A DNA stretch of 64,000 nt from Lichenicoccus sp965213775. Lineage in GTDB: Bacteria > Pseudomonadota > Alphaproteobacteria > Acetobacterales > Acetobacteraceae. The stretch is taken from NCBI GenBank assembly GCA_965213775.1, contig CBDCAC010000005.1:682001-746000 (forward strand), read 5' to 3'. Every line of letters begins with the position of its first letter. Position 1 is the stretch's first letter. The position numbers and the translations under genes are program-made. Positions 8,795-17,035 of this stretch are shown piece after piece. The notes beneath the pieces are model-generated. The model saw nothing but the letters and a program-made list of their open reading frames with translations. It did no database searches and was not told where the DNA came from.

Positions 8795-9195
8795 GCGCGA
8801 CGCCGCACCGGCCAGGTGGAGGCCGCGAGCAGCGCCCAGCCGGCCATCAGCAGGGTGCCCGCCGCCGGGGCGACGCGGCCCAGATGCGGGCCGCCGAGTG
8901 CCGGCGTCACCACGCCCACGCAGAAGCCGGCGGTGCCGAGCAGGAAGCAGCCCGCCGCGAGCCGCACGAGGCGCGGCCGGCCGCTCTGGCGCAGCCACGT
9001 TGCCGCCGCCAGCAGCGCCGGCGCATGCCAGCCGAGGATCTGCACCGCGGCACGCAGCGACTCCCGGCCACCGGGGGCGAGCAGACGATCGGGCAGGTGC
9101 GAGGCGAGTGCGGCGGCGGCGACCGCGAGCAGCCCGATCAGGGCGCCGCAGGCGAACCAGGGGGCGGCTGCGGGCGAGGCCGGGCGTGTCGGCAT
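8791..9195 (-). CDS. DUF423 inner-membrane protein
   Basis: A 134-residue hydrophobic protein with about four membrane helices (for example CGALIGLLAVAAAALASHL, ALLAAATWL, AGCFLLGTAGFCVGVV, AGTLLMAGWALLAA), matching the YgdD/DUF423 family in size and helix order, including the GRESLRAAVQILGWHAPALL segment that corresponds to the family's conserved His-containing helix. Molecular function is unknown. The ATG at 9195 is preferred over one 51 bp upstream because the hydrophobic core then starts at a normal distance. It is the first gene of a two-gene unit with the RlmM-like gene and is divergent from the iminopeptidase gene. Confidence 0.82.
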   Translation of the reverse strand: MPTRPASPAAAPWFACGALIGLLAVAAAALASHLPDRLLAPGGRESLRAAVQILGWHAPALLAAATWLRQSGRPRLVRLAAGCFLLGTAGFCVGVVTPALGGPHLGRVAPAAGTLLMAGWALLAASTWPVRRRA

Positions 9196-9244
9196 CTGTC
9201 GGGTCGATCCTGGCTGAGCGGATGAAGATGGGTATAGTCGCGGC

Positions 9245-10195
9245 ATGGCGCACGGTGACCTGTTTGGCGAGATCGAGCCGTACGCGACCGGCTACCTGCC
9301 GGTCGAGGGTGGCCATTCGATCTACTGGGAACAGGTCGGCAATCCGCAGGGACGGCCGGCGCTGTTCCTGCACGGCGGCCCGGGCGCCGGCGCCGGCGCG
9401 GTGCATCGGCGCTTCTTCGATCCGTCGTACTGGCGTGTGGTGGTTTTCGACCAGCGCGGCGCCGGCCGCTCGCGCCCGCAGGGCAGCATCGCCGGCAACA
9501 CCACGACGCTGCTGATCGACGACATCGAGGCGCTGCGCCAGGCGCTCGGCATCGAGAGCTGGCTGCTGTTCGGCGGCTCGTGGGGTTCCACGCTGAGCCT
9601 GTGCTACGCGCAGGCGCATGCCGAGCGGGTGGCGGGCCTGGTGCTGCGCGGCGTGTTCCTGGGCCGGCCGGAGGAGCTGCACTGGTTCCTCTACGGCCTG
9701 GCGCAGATCTTTCCCGACGCCCACGCCGCCTTCGCCGGCCATCTGCCGGAGGCCGAGCGCGACGACCTGCTGGGCGCCTACCTGTCGCGTCTGACCGATC
9801 CGGATCCCGCGATCCACCTGCCGGCCTCGCGGGCCTGGTCGACCTACGAGGGCACCTGCTCCACCCTGCTGCCGACCCCCGCCACCGTCGCCGGCTTTTC
9901 GCGCGACCGCGCGAGCCTCGGCCTGGCGCGGATCGAGGCGCACTACTTCGCCAACCAGCTGTTCCTGCCCGCCGGGGGGCTGCTGTCGCGGATGGACCGG
10001 ATCGCGCATCTGCGCGCCGAGATCGTGCAGGGCCGCTACGACATGATCTGCCCGGCGCGCAGCGCCTTCCAGCTGGCGCGACGCTGGCCCGGCGCGCGGC
10101 TGAGCATCATCCCCGACGCCGGCCACTCGGCACTCGAGCCGGGCGTGCGGCGCGCGCTGGTCGCGGCGGTGGAGGCGTTCCGCATCGACCGCTGA
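9245..10195 (+). CDS. pip: Proline iminopeptidase
   Basis: An alpha/beta hydrolase of the S33 peptidase family, 316 residues, that removes N-terminal proline from peptides in the cytosol. Visible are the oxyanion-hole motif LHGGPGAG, the DQRGAGRS loop characteristic of proline iminopeptidases, the nucleophile elbow GGSWGS with Ser112, the acid in QGRYDMICP and the His in DAGHSALEP. An alpha-helical cap lies between about 150 and 240. The length matches the family (about 310-320). It is monocistronic: a divergent DUF423 gene lies on one side and a palindromic intergenic element follows its stop. Confidence 0.93.
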   Translation: MAHGDLFGEIEPYATGYLPVEGGHSIYWEQVGNPQGRPALFLHGGPGAGAGAVHRRFFDPSYWRVVVFDQRGAGRSRPQGSIAGNTTTLLIDDIEALRQALGIESWLLFGGSWGSTLSLCYAQAHAERVAGLVLRGVFLGRPEELHWFLYGLAQIFPDAHAAFAGHLPEAERDDLLGAYLSRLTDPDPAIHLPASRAWSTYEGTCSTLLPTPATVAGFSRDRASLGLARIEAHYFANQLFLPAGGLLSRMDRIAHLRAEIVQGRYDMICPARSAFQLARRWPGARLSIIPDAGHSALEPGVRRALVAAVEAFRIDR

Positions 10196-10207
10196 CCTCT
10201 GGAAACT

Positions 10208-10262
10208 GCGGCCAGGGCTCGGCCCTCGACCCGCTGGGGCCGGCGGCCACAGACCCCCGGTC
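10208..10262. repeat. Intergenic palindromic element, short form (copy A)
   Basis: It lies directly after the iminopeptidase stop. It reads AGGGCTCGGCCCT, then a CTGGGGCCGGCGGCCACAG imperfect palindrome and a run of C, in the opposite orientation to copy B. It belongs to the same family as the elements at 10.96, 12.0, 23.7, 54.0 and 62.9 kb. It probably acts as a transcript-end hairpin. Confidence 0.65.
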
Positions 10263-10359
10263 CATCGAGACAAATTGACGAAGCGCGGTTGCGACCGTGA
10301 ACGTAGCGCGCGGTGGGACGTTGCAACGCGGTCCATCCGTTTCTCAAGGATCCTCGCCG

Positions 10360-10944
10360 ATGAACCGTCTTACCCGCTGGGGCCTCCTGCTGGCGCTCGC
10401 ACCGCTCGCCGCCTGCGCCTCCAACCCGCCGCCCGCGCCGCCCGCGGCACCGCCCGGGCCGCCGCCGCTGGCCAGCAACGACGCCAGCTTCGTGCAGGTG
10501 GCCGCCCAGGGCGGCATGGCCGAGGTGCAGATGGGACAGCTCGCCGACCAGACCTCGAAGAGCAGGAAGGTCAAGATGTTCGCCGAGCAGATGATCAAGG
10601 ACCACACGCCGGCCAACGAGCAGCTCAAGCAGCTCGCGGTCGCCAAGGGCGCCAGCCTGCCGACCGGCCTGAGCGACGAGCAGAACAAGACCCTGACCAT
10701 GCTGCAGGGCGAGAAGGGCCGCAAGTTCGACCATGACTACGCCGCCGCCCAGGTGCAGGGTCACAGCGACATGCTCAGCGCGTTCCAGACCGAGGCCGCG
10801 TCCGGCACCGACCCCGACCTGAAGAGCTTCGCCGCCCAGACCGTGCCGACGATCCAGCAGCACCTGGCCGAGGCGCACAAGCTGCAGGGGGCGCCGATGC
10901 ATCACAGGATGATGAAGCATCACCACCAGACCAGCGCGTCCTAG
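10360..10944 (+). CDS. DUF4142 lipoprotein with His/Met-rich tail
   Basis: A 194-residue envelope protein. The signal peptide GLLLALAPLAACAS contains a lipobox (AAC, Cys20), followed by a proline/alanine linker and a helical DUF4142 domain (about 45-175) whose family is thought to adopt a ferritin-like four-helix fold of unknown role. The sequence shows the family's spacing of FVQVAAQGGMAEVQMGQLA and VKMFAEQMIKDHTPANEQL. The end, MHHRMMKHHH, is unusually rich in His and Met and could bind metal; that is inference. AAGGA eleven bases upstream of ATG 10360 decides the start over a longer reading. Confidence 0.88.
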   Translation: MNRLTRWGLLLALAPLAACASNPPPAPPAAPPGPPPLASNDASFVQVAAQGGMAEVQMGQLADQTSKSRKVKMFAEQMIKDHTPANEQLKQLAVAKGASLPTGLSDEQNKTLTMLQGEKGRKFDHDYAAAQVQGHSDMLSAFQTEAASGTDPDLKSFAAQTVPTIQQHLAEAHKLQGAPMHHRMMKHHHQTSAS

Positions 10945-10955
10945 CAGGCGGCGGA

Positions 10956-11000
10956 ACCGGGGCCTGGGGCCCCGGCGGGTCAAGGGCAGAGCCCTTGGCT
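10956..11000. repeat. Intergenic palindromic element, short form (copy B)
   Basis: Two back-to-back inverted repeats after the DUF4142 gene: CCGGGGCCTGGGGCCCCGG and CAAGGGCAGAGCCCTTG, joined by CGGGT. The second is a perfect 7-bp stem with a three-base loop. It is nearly identical to copy H at 62.9 kb. Confidence 0.75.
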
Positions 11001-11087
11001 CCTTTCCTACCGCCGCATCGTGACGCCGGCTTGGCTTCGCAGCGGGCCGCGGGCACTCTTCCGCCCCACAGCAGGGAGATTGCCGGC

Positions 11088-11423
11088 ATGTTCATCGCCA
11101 TGAACCGGTTCCGCGTGGCGCGCGGTTCGGAGACCGAGTTCGAGCAGGTCTGGCTGTCGCGCGACGTGCACCTGCGCACGGTTGCGGGCTTCGAGGCGTT
11201 CCACCTGCTGCGCGGCCCCGAGCACGAGGACTACGTGCTGTACGCCTCGCACACGATCTGGCGCTCGCACGAGGATTTCGAGGCCTGGACCCGCTCCGAC
11301 GCCTTCCGCGAGTCCCATCGCGGCGCCGGCCAGCGCTCAGGTCCGTCGCTCTACCTGGGTCCGCCGCAGTTCGAGGGCTTCTCGGTGCTGCAGACGGTCG
11401 GCCCGGACGAGGGGGTCGCGTGA
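11088..11423 (+). CDS. ABM-domain monooxygenase, HmoA/IsdG-like
   Basis: A 111-residue ferredoxin-like (ABM) protein. MFIAMNRFRVARGSETEFE is the first beta-alpha unit, followed by FHLLRGPEHEDYVLYASHTIW and a C-terminal GPPQFEGFSVLQ strand closely resembling bacillary HmoA-type heme-degrading monooxygenases. The catalytic Asn/His/Trp set is partly recognisable (Asn6, Trp in HTIW). Heme degradation is the most likely activity, but related proteins act on other substrates. CAGGGAG eight bases upstream sets the ATG at 11088. Its stop overlaps the next start (GTGA), coupling it to a cobalamin adenosyltransferase, so a role in tetrapyrrole handling fits the context. Confidence 0.78.
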   Translation: MFIAMNRFRVARGSETEFEQVWLSRDVHLRTVAGFEAFHLLRGPEHEDYVLYASHTIWRSHEDFEAWTRSDAFRESHRGAGQRSGPSLYLGPPQFEGFSVLQTVGPDEGVA

Positions 11424-11986
11424 GCATACGCATCGACCGCGTCGTCACCCGCGGCGGCGACCAAGGGCTGACCAGCCTCGGCGACGGCAGCCGCGTCAGC
11501 AAGGACGCGGCCCGGGTCGAGGCCTACGGCGCCGTGGACGAGGCGAACGCCTCGCTCGGCCTATTGCGCGCCGCGCTGCCCCCCGGCAGTGCGGCCGACG
11601 GCTTCCTGCGCCGGGTGCAGAGCATGCTGTTCGACGTGGGCGCGGACCTGTGCGTGCCCGGCAGCGCCGGCGCCAAGCTGCGCCTGGGCAGCGCGCCGGT
11701 CGAGGCGGTGGAGGCGCAGATCGCGCTGCTGCTGGAGCGGCAGGCGCCGCTCGACAGCTTCGTGCTGCCGGCGGGAAGCCCGGCGGCGTCCGCCGCCCAC
11801 GTCTCGCGCACCATCGTGCGCCGCGCCGAGCGACGGGTGGTCACGCTCGCCGCCGCCGAGGAGGTGACGCCGGCGGTGATCCAGCTGCTCAACCGCCTGT
11901 CCGACTACCTGTTCGTGCTGAGCCGTCACCTCAACGATGACGGTCGTGCGGACGTGCTGTGGGTGCGAGGCGCCGAGGCCGGCTGA
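11420..11986 (+). CDS. PduO-type ATP:cob(I)alamin adenosyltransferase
   Basis: This enzyme transfers the adenosyl group of ATP to cob(I)alamin or cob(I)yrinate diamide to make coenzyme B12. The 188-residue protein has the N-terminal ATP motif TRGGDQGLTSLGDG, the helix VEAYGAVDEANASLG, and the signature SRTIVRRAERRVV followed by LNRLSDYLFVLSR, all diagnostic of the PduO family. The GTG start at 11420 lies in a GTGA overlap with the HmoA-like gene. The converging neighbour is cobA, another tetrapyrrole gene, although transcribed in the other direction. Assignment to the family is secure. Confidence 0.94.
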   Translation: MSIRIDRVVTRGGDQGLTSLGDGSRVSKDAARVEAYGAVDEANASLGLLRAALPPGSAADGFLRRVQSMLFDVGADLCVPGSAGAKLRLGSAPVEAVEAQIALLLERQAPLDSFVLPAGSPAASAAHVSRTIVRRAERRVVTLAAAEEVTPAVIQLLNRLSDYLFVLSRHLNDDGRADVLWVRGAEAG

Positions 11987-12005
11987 GCCCCGCCAACCGT
12001 AGAAA

Positions 12006-12056
12006 ACGGGGTTGGGGCCTCCGGCCGCAACGGGTCAAGGGCAGCGGCCTTGCCTC
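12006..12056. repeat. Intergenic palindromic element, short degenerate form (copy C)
   Basis: It lies between the convergent adenosyltransferase and cobA genes. The order is the same as in copies B and H (GGGGTTGGGGCC...CGGGTCAAGGGCAGCGGCCTTG), but the second stem has mismatches. Probably a shared transcript end for both genes. Confidence 0.65.
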
Positions 12057-12070
12057 GCTCCCGCAGCCCG

Positions 12071-12934
12071 CTACCCCGCGCCCGACCGCGCGTCGCCGGT
12101 CAGCATGCCGCGCAGTGCCACGATCTCGCCGATCACGATGATCGCGGGCGTCGGCAGCGGCTCGGCCCGCAGCAGCGCCGCGAGGCTACCCAGGGTCGCG
12201 GTCCGCACCTGCTGGGCGTCGCTCGCGGCCTGCGAGATCGCCGCCGCCGGCGTGTCGCGCGACATGCCGCCCTCGATCAGCCGCGCGGCGATCTGGCCCA
12301 GCGTGCGCACCGCCATGTAGAGCACGATCGGCTGGCCGAGCCGGGCCAGGGCCTCCCAGTCGAGCGAGGCGATCGCGTCCGGCTCGCCCTCGGCGCTGTG
12401 GCCGGTGGCGAGCACGATCGCCTGGTTGACGCCGCGCACGGTGGCCGGGATGCCCGCCGCCGCCAGCCCGGTCAGCCCCGACGTCAGGCCGGGGATTACC
12501 CGGAACGGGATGCCGGCGCGGATAAGCGCCAGCACCTCCTCGGCGCCGCGGCCGAACACGTACGGATCGCCGCCCTTCAGCCGCAGCACCCGCCTGCGCT
12601 GCCGCGCCAGCGCGATCAGCCGCGCGGTGATGTCGGTCTGGTGGATCGAGGGCCGGCCGCCGCGCTTGCCCGCGAACTCGCGCACTGCCCCGGGTGCCGC
12701 GAGCTCCAGCACGCCGGGGTCGACCAGCGCGTCGTAGACGATCACGTCGGCCTGGATCAGGCCGCACAGAGCGTGCAGCGTCAGGTGGCCGCGGTCGCCG
12801 GGCCCGGCGCCGGCCAGCCAGACATGGCCCGGCTGCATCACCGGACAGGTCTTGCCGAGCAGCAGCCCGACCGCGGCGCCGTAGGGCGAGTCCGCGACGG
12901 CGGAGGGCGATCGCCCGGGATGCTCGTTGGTCAT
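12071..12934 (-). CDS. cobA: Uroporphyrinogen-III C-methyltransferase (SUMT)
   Basis: It methylates uroporphyrinogen III at C2 and C7 to precorrin-2, the entry to cobalamin and siroheme. The 287-residue protein carries the SAM-binding start VWLAGAGPGDRGHLTLHAL, the VYDALVDP segment, KRGGRPSIHQTDI, RLKGGDPYVFGRGAEE and IPGLTSG, all in the usual order for the class III methyltransferase fold. There is a roughly 35-residue N-terminal extension before the canonical start. No CysG dehydrogenase/ferrochelatase domain is fused, so this is the stand-alone type. Three 12-bp repeats sit just upstream of the ATG. Confidence 0.95.
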   Translation of the reverse strand: MTNEHPGRSPSAVADSPYGAAVGLLLGKTCPVMQPGHVWLAGAGPGDRGHLTLHALCGLIQADVIVYDALVDPGVLELAAPGAVREFAGKRGGRPSIHQTDITARLIALARQRRRVLRLKGGDPYVFGRGAEEVLALIRAGIPFRVIPGLTSGLTGLAAAGIPATVRGVNQAIVLATGHSAEGEPDAIASLDWEALARLGQPIVLYMAVRTLGQIAARLIEGGMSRDTPAAAISQAASDAQQVRTATLGSLAALLRAEPLPTPAIIVIGEIVALRGMLTGDARSGAG

Positions 12935-12945
12935 GGCCAGGGCGT

Positions 12946-12981
12946 GTGCTCGGGGGCGTGCTCGGGGGCGTGCTCGGGGAC
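12946..12981. repeat. Three tandem 12-bp repeats upstream of cobA
   Basis: Units GTGCTCGGGGGC at 12946-12957 and 12958-12969 are identical; 12970-12981 differs by one base. They begin 11 bp before the cobA ATG in its leader, where they could form a length-variable element. Confidence 0.85.
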
Positions 12982-13158
12982 GTATCGGGAGTCGCGCCGT
13001 TTAACACAGGGTGGTGGCGGATCTGCTGCATTGCAACTTATCTGCGGCGGTGCGGCGACGGATGCGCGGTTTGCCCTGGAACGGGGCGGGCCGCCGGCAT
13101 AGATCACGCGTGCCGCGGCGCCGGAAGCCGCGCGCGGCCGATGGGAGAATTGCAGCCT

Positions 13159-14049
13159 ATGTCCGACCCGGTGACGAATCACGCCCGAAACCTCCAGCTG
13201 CCCGGGAACCGCGCGCCGGACGGCATGGGGCTCGGTCACGGGGAACGCCGCGTGATCACGCCGCCGAGCCGCTCCTACACGCATCTCAGCCAGGAGCGCG
13301 TGCTGAGCGTGCATCACTGGACCGAGCGGCTGTTCTCCTTCACCTGCACGCGCGACCCCAGCCTGCGCTTCGAGAACGGCCAGTTCGCCATGATCGGCCT
13401 CGAGATCGAGGGCAAGCCGCTGCTGCGCGCCTACAGCATGGCCAGCGCCAATTACGAGGATCACCTCGAGTTCCTCAGCATCAAGGTGCCGGACGGGCCG
13501 CTGACCTCGCTGCTGGGGCACCTGCAGGTCGGCGACAGCGTGCTGATCGGACGCAAGCCGACGGGCACGCTGCTGCTCGACAACCTGCGTCCCGGCCGCA
13601 ACCTCTATCTGCTGGCGACCGGCACCGGGCTTGCGCCGTTCATGAGCCTGATCAAGGACCCGTCGGTCTATGACCGGTTCGAGCGCGTGATCCTGACCCA
13701 CACCGTCCGCCTGGTCGGCGAGCTCGCCTATGTCGACCATATCCGCCACGAGCTGCCGCGGCACGAGCTGCTTGGCGAGGAGATCGCCGCCAAGCTGAGC
13801 TACTACCCGAGCGTGACGCGAGAGGCGTTCCCGACCGGCGGCAGGATCACCAGCCTGATCGAGAGCGGCAGGATCTTCGCTGACCTTTCGCTGCCGGCGC
13901 TGGACCCGGCACTCGACCGGGTGATGATCTGCGGCAGCAACGAGATGCTCGCCGACATCGAGCGGCTGCTGCTCGCGCGGCGTTTCGACGAGGGCAACAA
14001 CGCCAATCCCGGCAGCTACGTGGTCGAGAAGGCGTTCGCCGAGCGCTGA
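13159..14049 (+). CDS. fpr: Ferredoxin--NADP+ reductase
   Basis: A flavoprotein that exchanges electrons between NADPH and ferredoxin or flavodoxin in the cytosol. The 296-residue protein shows the FAD-binding motif RAYSMAS (canonical RxYS), the NADP-side motif ATGTGLAPFMSLI, the MICGSNEML strand and the bacterial C-terminal ending SYVVEKAF. The bacterial subclass is about 257 residues; here some 40 extra residues precede the barrel, so the true start may be the ATG near 13228. GGGAG eleven bases upstream supports 13159. The glutathione reductase gene follows after 27 bp, suggesting a joint role in NADPH-dependent redox supply. Confidence 0.94.
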   Translation: MSDPVTNHARNLQLPGNRAPDGMGLGHGERRVITPPSRSYTHLSQERVLSVHHWTERLFSFTCTRDPSLRFENGQFAMIGLEIEGKPLLRAYSMASANYEDHLEFLSIKVPDGPLTSLLGHLQVGDSVLIGRKPTGTLLLDNLRPGRNLYLLATGTGLAPFMSLIKDPSVYDRFERVILTHTVRLVGELAYVDHIRHELPRHELLGEEIAAKLSYYPSVTREAFPTGGRITSLIESGRIFADLSLPALDPALDRVMICGSNEMLADIERLLLARRFDEGNNANPGSYVVEKAFAER

Positions 14050-14076
14050 GGCACGGCCGGATCGGACATCCAGAGC

Positions 14077-15483
14077 ATGAACTACGATTTCGACCTGCTG
14101 GTGATCGGCGGCGGCTCCGGCGGCGTGCGCTGCGCCCGCATCGCCGCCGGCCACGGCGCCAGGGTGGCTGTGGTGGAGGCGCGCCACTGGGGCGGCACCT
14201 GCGTCAATCTGGGCTGCGTGCCGAAGAAGATCATGGTGCAGGCCAGCGAGTACAACGACTACGCCGCCGACTCGCGCGGCTTCGGCTGGGACATCGAGCC
14301 CGGACGTCACGACTGGCGGCACCTGATCGCCCACAAGGACCGCGAGATCGGCCGGCTGAACGCGATCTACGTCCGGCTGCTGGAGAATGCCGGCGTCACC
14401 CTGTTCGAGGGCCGCGCCCGCTTCGAGGGGCCGCGCACGGTGGCGATCGACCCCGGCCCGCTGGATCCGCAGGCACCGACGCGCACCGTCACCGCCGAGC
14501 GGGTGGTGATCGCCACCGGCGGCCTGCCGATGGTGCAGCCCGACATCGAGGGGCAGGCGCTCGGCATCACCTCCGACCAGGCGTTCCACCTGGAGCGGCG
14601 TCCGGAGCGGCTGGTGATCGTGGGCTCGGGCTATATCGGCGTCGAGTTCTCCGGCATCTTCGCGGGGTTGGGCTCCGAGGTCACCATGCTGTTCCGCCAG
14701 GAGCTGCCGCTGCGCGGCTTCGACCAGGATCTGCGGGTGGCGCTCGACGACGCGATGCAGGAGCGCGGCATCGTGCGCCATCCCGGCACCCTGCTGCACC
14801 GGATCGAGCGCGAGCGCGGCGCGCTGCGGCTGACCCTGGTCGATGGTCGCGCGCTCGACACCGACCTGGTGTTCTTCGCCGTGGGACGGGTCCCGAACGT
14901 GGCCGGCCTCGGGCTGGAGACCACGCGGGTGCGCACCACCGAGGCGGGGCGGGTGATGGTCCGCGACGACGTCCACCAGGGCGGGGAGACCGACGAGCCG
15001 GGCATCTACGCGATCGGCGACGTCACCAACCGGCTGAACCTGACCCCGGTCGCGATCGCCGAGGGCCACATGCTGGCCGACCGCCTGTTCTCGGCGAGCG
15101 CTCGCGAGTGGCGCTTCGACACCGTCCCCAAGGCGGTGTTCTTCACCCCGCCGCTGGCCAGCGTGGGGCTCAGCGAGGAGGAGGCGGCGGCGCGCGGGGC
15201 GGCCGACATCTATCTCGGGCGCTTCCGGTCGATGCGCCACACCATGAGCGGCCGCAGCCGCGGCAACGTCATCAAGCTGGTGGTCGATCACAGGAGCCAG
15301 GTGGTGCTGGGCGCCCACATGCTCGGCGAGGACGCGCCGGAGATCATGCAGGGACTGGCGATCGCGGTCACCGCCGGCCTGAAGAAGGCCGATTTCGATC
15401 GCACCGTGGGCATCCATCCGAGCTCGGCGGAGGAGTTCGTCACCCTGCGCACCCTGACCCGGGTCGCCGGCGCCCCCGGCTGA
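14077..15483 (+). CDS. gor: Glutathione-disulfide reductase
   Basis: A FAD- and NADPH-dependent disulfide oxidoreductase that keeps glutathione reduced. The 468-residue protein contains the FAD motif VIGGGSGGVRCARIAAGHGA, the redox pair in GGTCVNLGCVPKK (Cys42, Cys47), the second dinucleotide motif VIVGSGYIGVEF, YAIGDVT and the dimer-interface catalytic HPSSAEEF. The VNLGCVPKK context distinguishes it from lipoamide dehydrogenases (LNVGCIPSK). Length and domain order are those of the family. It lies 27 bp behind fpr with no promoter-like gap. Confidence 0.94.
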   Translation: MNYDFDLLVIGGGSGGVRCARIAAGHGARVAVVEARHWGGTCVNLGCVPKKIMVQASEYNDYAADSRGFGWDIEPGRHDWRHLIAHKDREIGRLNAIYVRLLENAGVTLFEGRARFEGPRTVAIDPGPLDPQAPTRTVTAERVVIATGGLPMVQPDIEGQALGITSDQAFHLERRPERLVIVGSGYIGVEFSGIFAGLGSEVTMLFRQELPLRGFDQDLRVALDDAMQERGIVRHPGTLLHRIERERGALRLTLVDGRALDTDLVFFAVGRVPNVAGLGLETTRVRTTEAGRVMVRDDVHQGGETDEPGIYAIGDVTNRLNLTPVAIAEGHMLADRLFSASAREWRFDTVPKAVFFTPPLASVGLSEEEAAARGAADIYLGRFRSMRHTMSGRSRGNVIKLVVDHRSQVVLGAHMLGEDAPEIMQGLAIAVTAGLKKADFDRTVGIHPSSAEEFVTLRTLTRVAGAPG

Positions 15484-15658
15484 ACGACCGGTCGGCCGGC
15501 GGCTGCGCCCGCGCTTTCTCTCGGGCGCGAATGGGTGGATAAAGGCGCCCCCGCGGCCTGGGCCGCATGCCGCCAGCCCTTGCCGGATCTCAGCGATGAA
15601 CGCCTCGCCCGCCCACAGGCCCGCTCGAACGCCCGATCGAACGCCCGGTCAGACGATC

Positions 15659-17035
15659 ATGCAGGGCCAGCCGCCGGACTGGACCCCGTCGAGCTGGCGC
15701 GGTCGTCCCATCCAGCAGGCGCCGAGCTATCCGGATGCGGCGGCGGCACAGGCGGTGGAAGCCCGCCTGCGCCGCTACCCGCCGCTGGTGTTCGCGGGCG
15801 AGGCGCGCCGGCTGAAGCAGCAGCTGGCGCTGGCCGGCGAGGGGCAGGCCTTCGTGCTGCAGGGTGGGGCCTGCGCCGAGAGCTTCGGCGAGTTCACCGC
15901 CGACATCATACGCGACACCTTCCGGGTGCTGCTGCAGATGGCGGTGGTGCTGACCTTCGGCGCCAAGGTGCCGGTGGTGAAGCTGGGCCGCATGGCCGGG
16001 CAGTTCGCCAAGCCGCGCTCGTCGGACACCGAGACCATCGAAGGCCGCAGCCTGCCTGCCTATCGCGGCGACATCATCAACGGCGCCGAGTTCACCGCCG
16101 CCTCGCGGATCGCCGATCCGGCGCGCATGGAGACCGGCTACTTCCAGTCCGCCGGCACGCTGAACCTGCTGCGCGCCTTCGCCTCCGGCGGCTACGCCAA
16201 CCTGCACCAGGTGCATCGCTGGAACCTCGGCTTCGTCGCCCGCTCGCCGCTGGCCGCGCGCTACCAGGACCTGGCACAGCGCATCGACGAGACGCTCGGC
16301 TTCATGGCCGCCTGCGGCCTCGCCGCGGCGCCGCAGATCGACGAGACCGAGTTCTACACCAGCCACGAGGCGCTGCTGCTGCCCTACGAGCAGGCGCTCA
16401 CCCGCATCGATTCCACCACCGACGCATGGTACGGCTGCTCGGCGCATTTCCTGTGGATCGGCGACCGCACGCGACAGCCGGACGGCGCCCATGTCGAGTT
16501 CCTGCGCGGCGTGCGCAACCCGATCGGCATCAAGGTCGGCCCGGCCAGCACGCCGGACGACGTGGAACGCCTGCTCGACCTCCTCAACCCCGACGACGAG
16601 GCCGGGCGGATCACGCTGGTCAGCCGCATGGGGGCCGAGGGCGTGCGACGCCACCTGCCGCCGCTGCTGCGCGGCGTGCGCGAGGCCGGCCGGCACGTCA
16701 CCTGGCTGTGCGACCCGATGCACGGCAACACCATCTCGACCGCGTCCAAGGTCAAGACCCGCTCGTTCGACGCCATCCTCGCCGAGGTGCGCGGCTTCTT
16801 CGACGTGCTCGCCGGCGAGGGCGTGCCGCCCGGCGGCGTTCACGTGGAGATGACCGGCCAGGACGTCACCGAGTGCGTCGGCGGCGCGCACCAGCTCACC
16901 GAGGCGGATCTGGGGGGCCGCTACGAGACCTTCTGCGACCCGCGGCTCAACGCCGAGCAGTCCCTCGAGCTGGCCTTCCTGATCGCGGGCGAGCTGACCG
17001 CCCGCCGCCACGGCGGCGGGACCGGCACGCGGTGA
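15659..17035 (+). CDS. aroG: Class II DAHP synthase
   Basis: 3-Deoxy-D-arabino-heptulosonate-7-phosphate synthase joins phosphoenolpyruvate and erythrose 4-phosphate in the first step of the shikimate pathway. The 458-residue sequence is the plant/actinobacterial class II type: VLQGGACAESFGEF, KLGRMAGQFAKPRS, GIKVGPAS, WLCDPMHGNT and HVEMTGQDVTECVGG are all present, including the metal and PEP ligands. An ATG 63 bp upstream (15596) would add an Arg/Thr/Pro-rich leader encoded by short repeats; the family length favours 15659. It starts a four-gene unit in which every junction overlaps. Confidence 0.94.
   Translation: MQGQPPDWTPSSWRGRPIQQAPSYPDAAAAQAVEARLRRYPPLVFAGEARRLKQQLALAGEGQAFVLQGGACAESFGEFTADIIRDTFRVLLQMAVVLTFGAKVPVVKLGRMAGQFAKPRSSDTETIEGRSLPAYRGDIINGAEFTAASRIADPARMETGYFQSAGTLNLLRAFASGGYANLHQVHRWNLGFVARSPLAARYQDLAQRIDETLGFMAACGLAAAPQIDETEFYTSHEALLLPYEQALTRIDSTTDAWYGCSAHFLWIGDRTRQPDGAHVEFLRGVRNPIGIKVGPASTPDDVERLLDLLNPDDEAGRITLVSRMGAEGVRRHLPPLLRGVREAGRHVTWLCDPMHGNTISTASKVKTRSFDAILAEVRGFFDVLAGEGVPPGGVHVEMTGQDVTECVGGAHQLTEADLGGRYETFCDPRLNAEQSLELAFLIAGELTARRHGGGTGTR

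Noticed and set aside
12946..12981. Possible CRISPR array
   Set aside because: Only three directly abutting 12-bp units without spacers; no cas genes.
12931..15417. Very long open frame on the strand opposite fpr and gor
   Set aside because: An antisense artefact of extreme third-position G/C in real genes; composition is Arg/His/Gln-rich with no domain. Similar frames opposite guaB-rsmB, glmS and the TonB receptor were dropped for the same reason.
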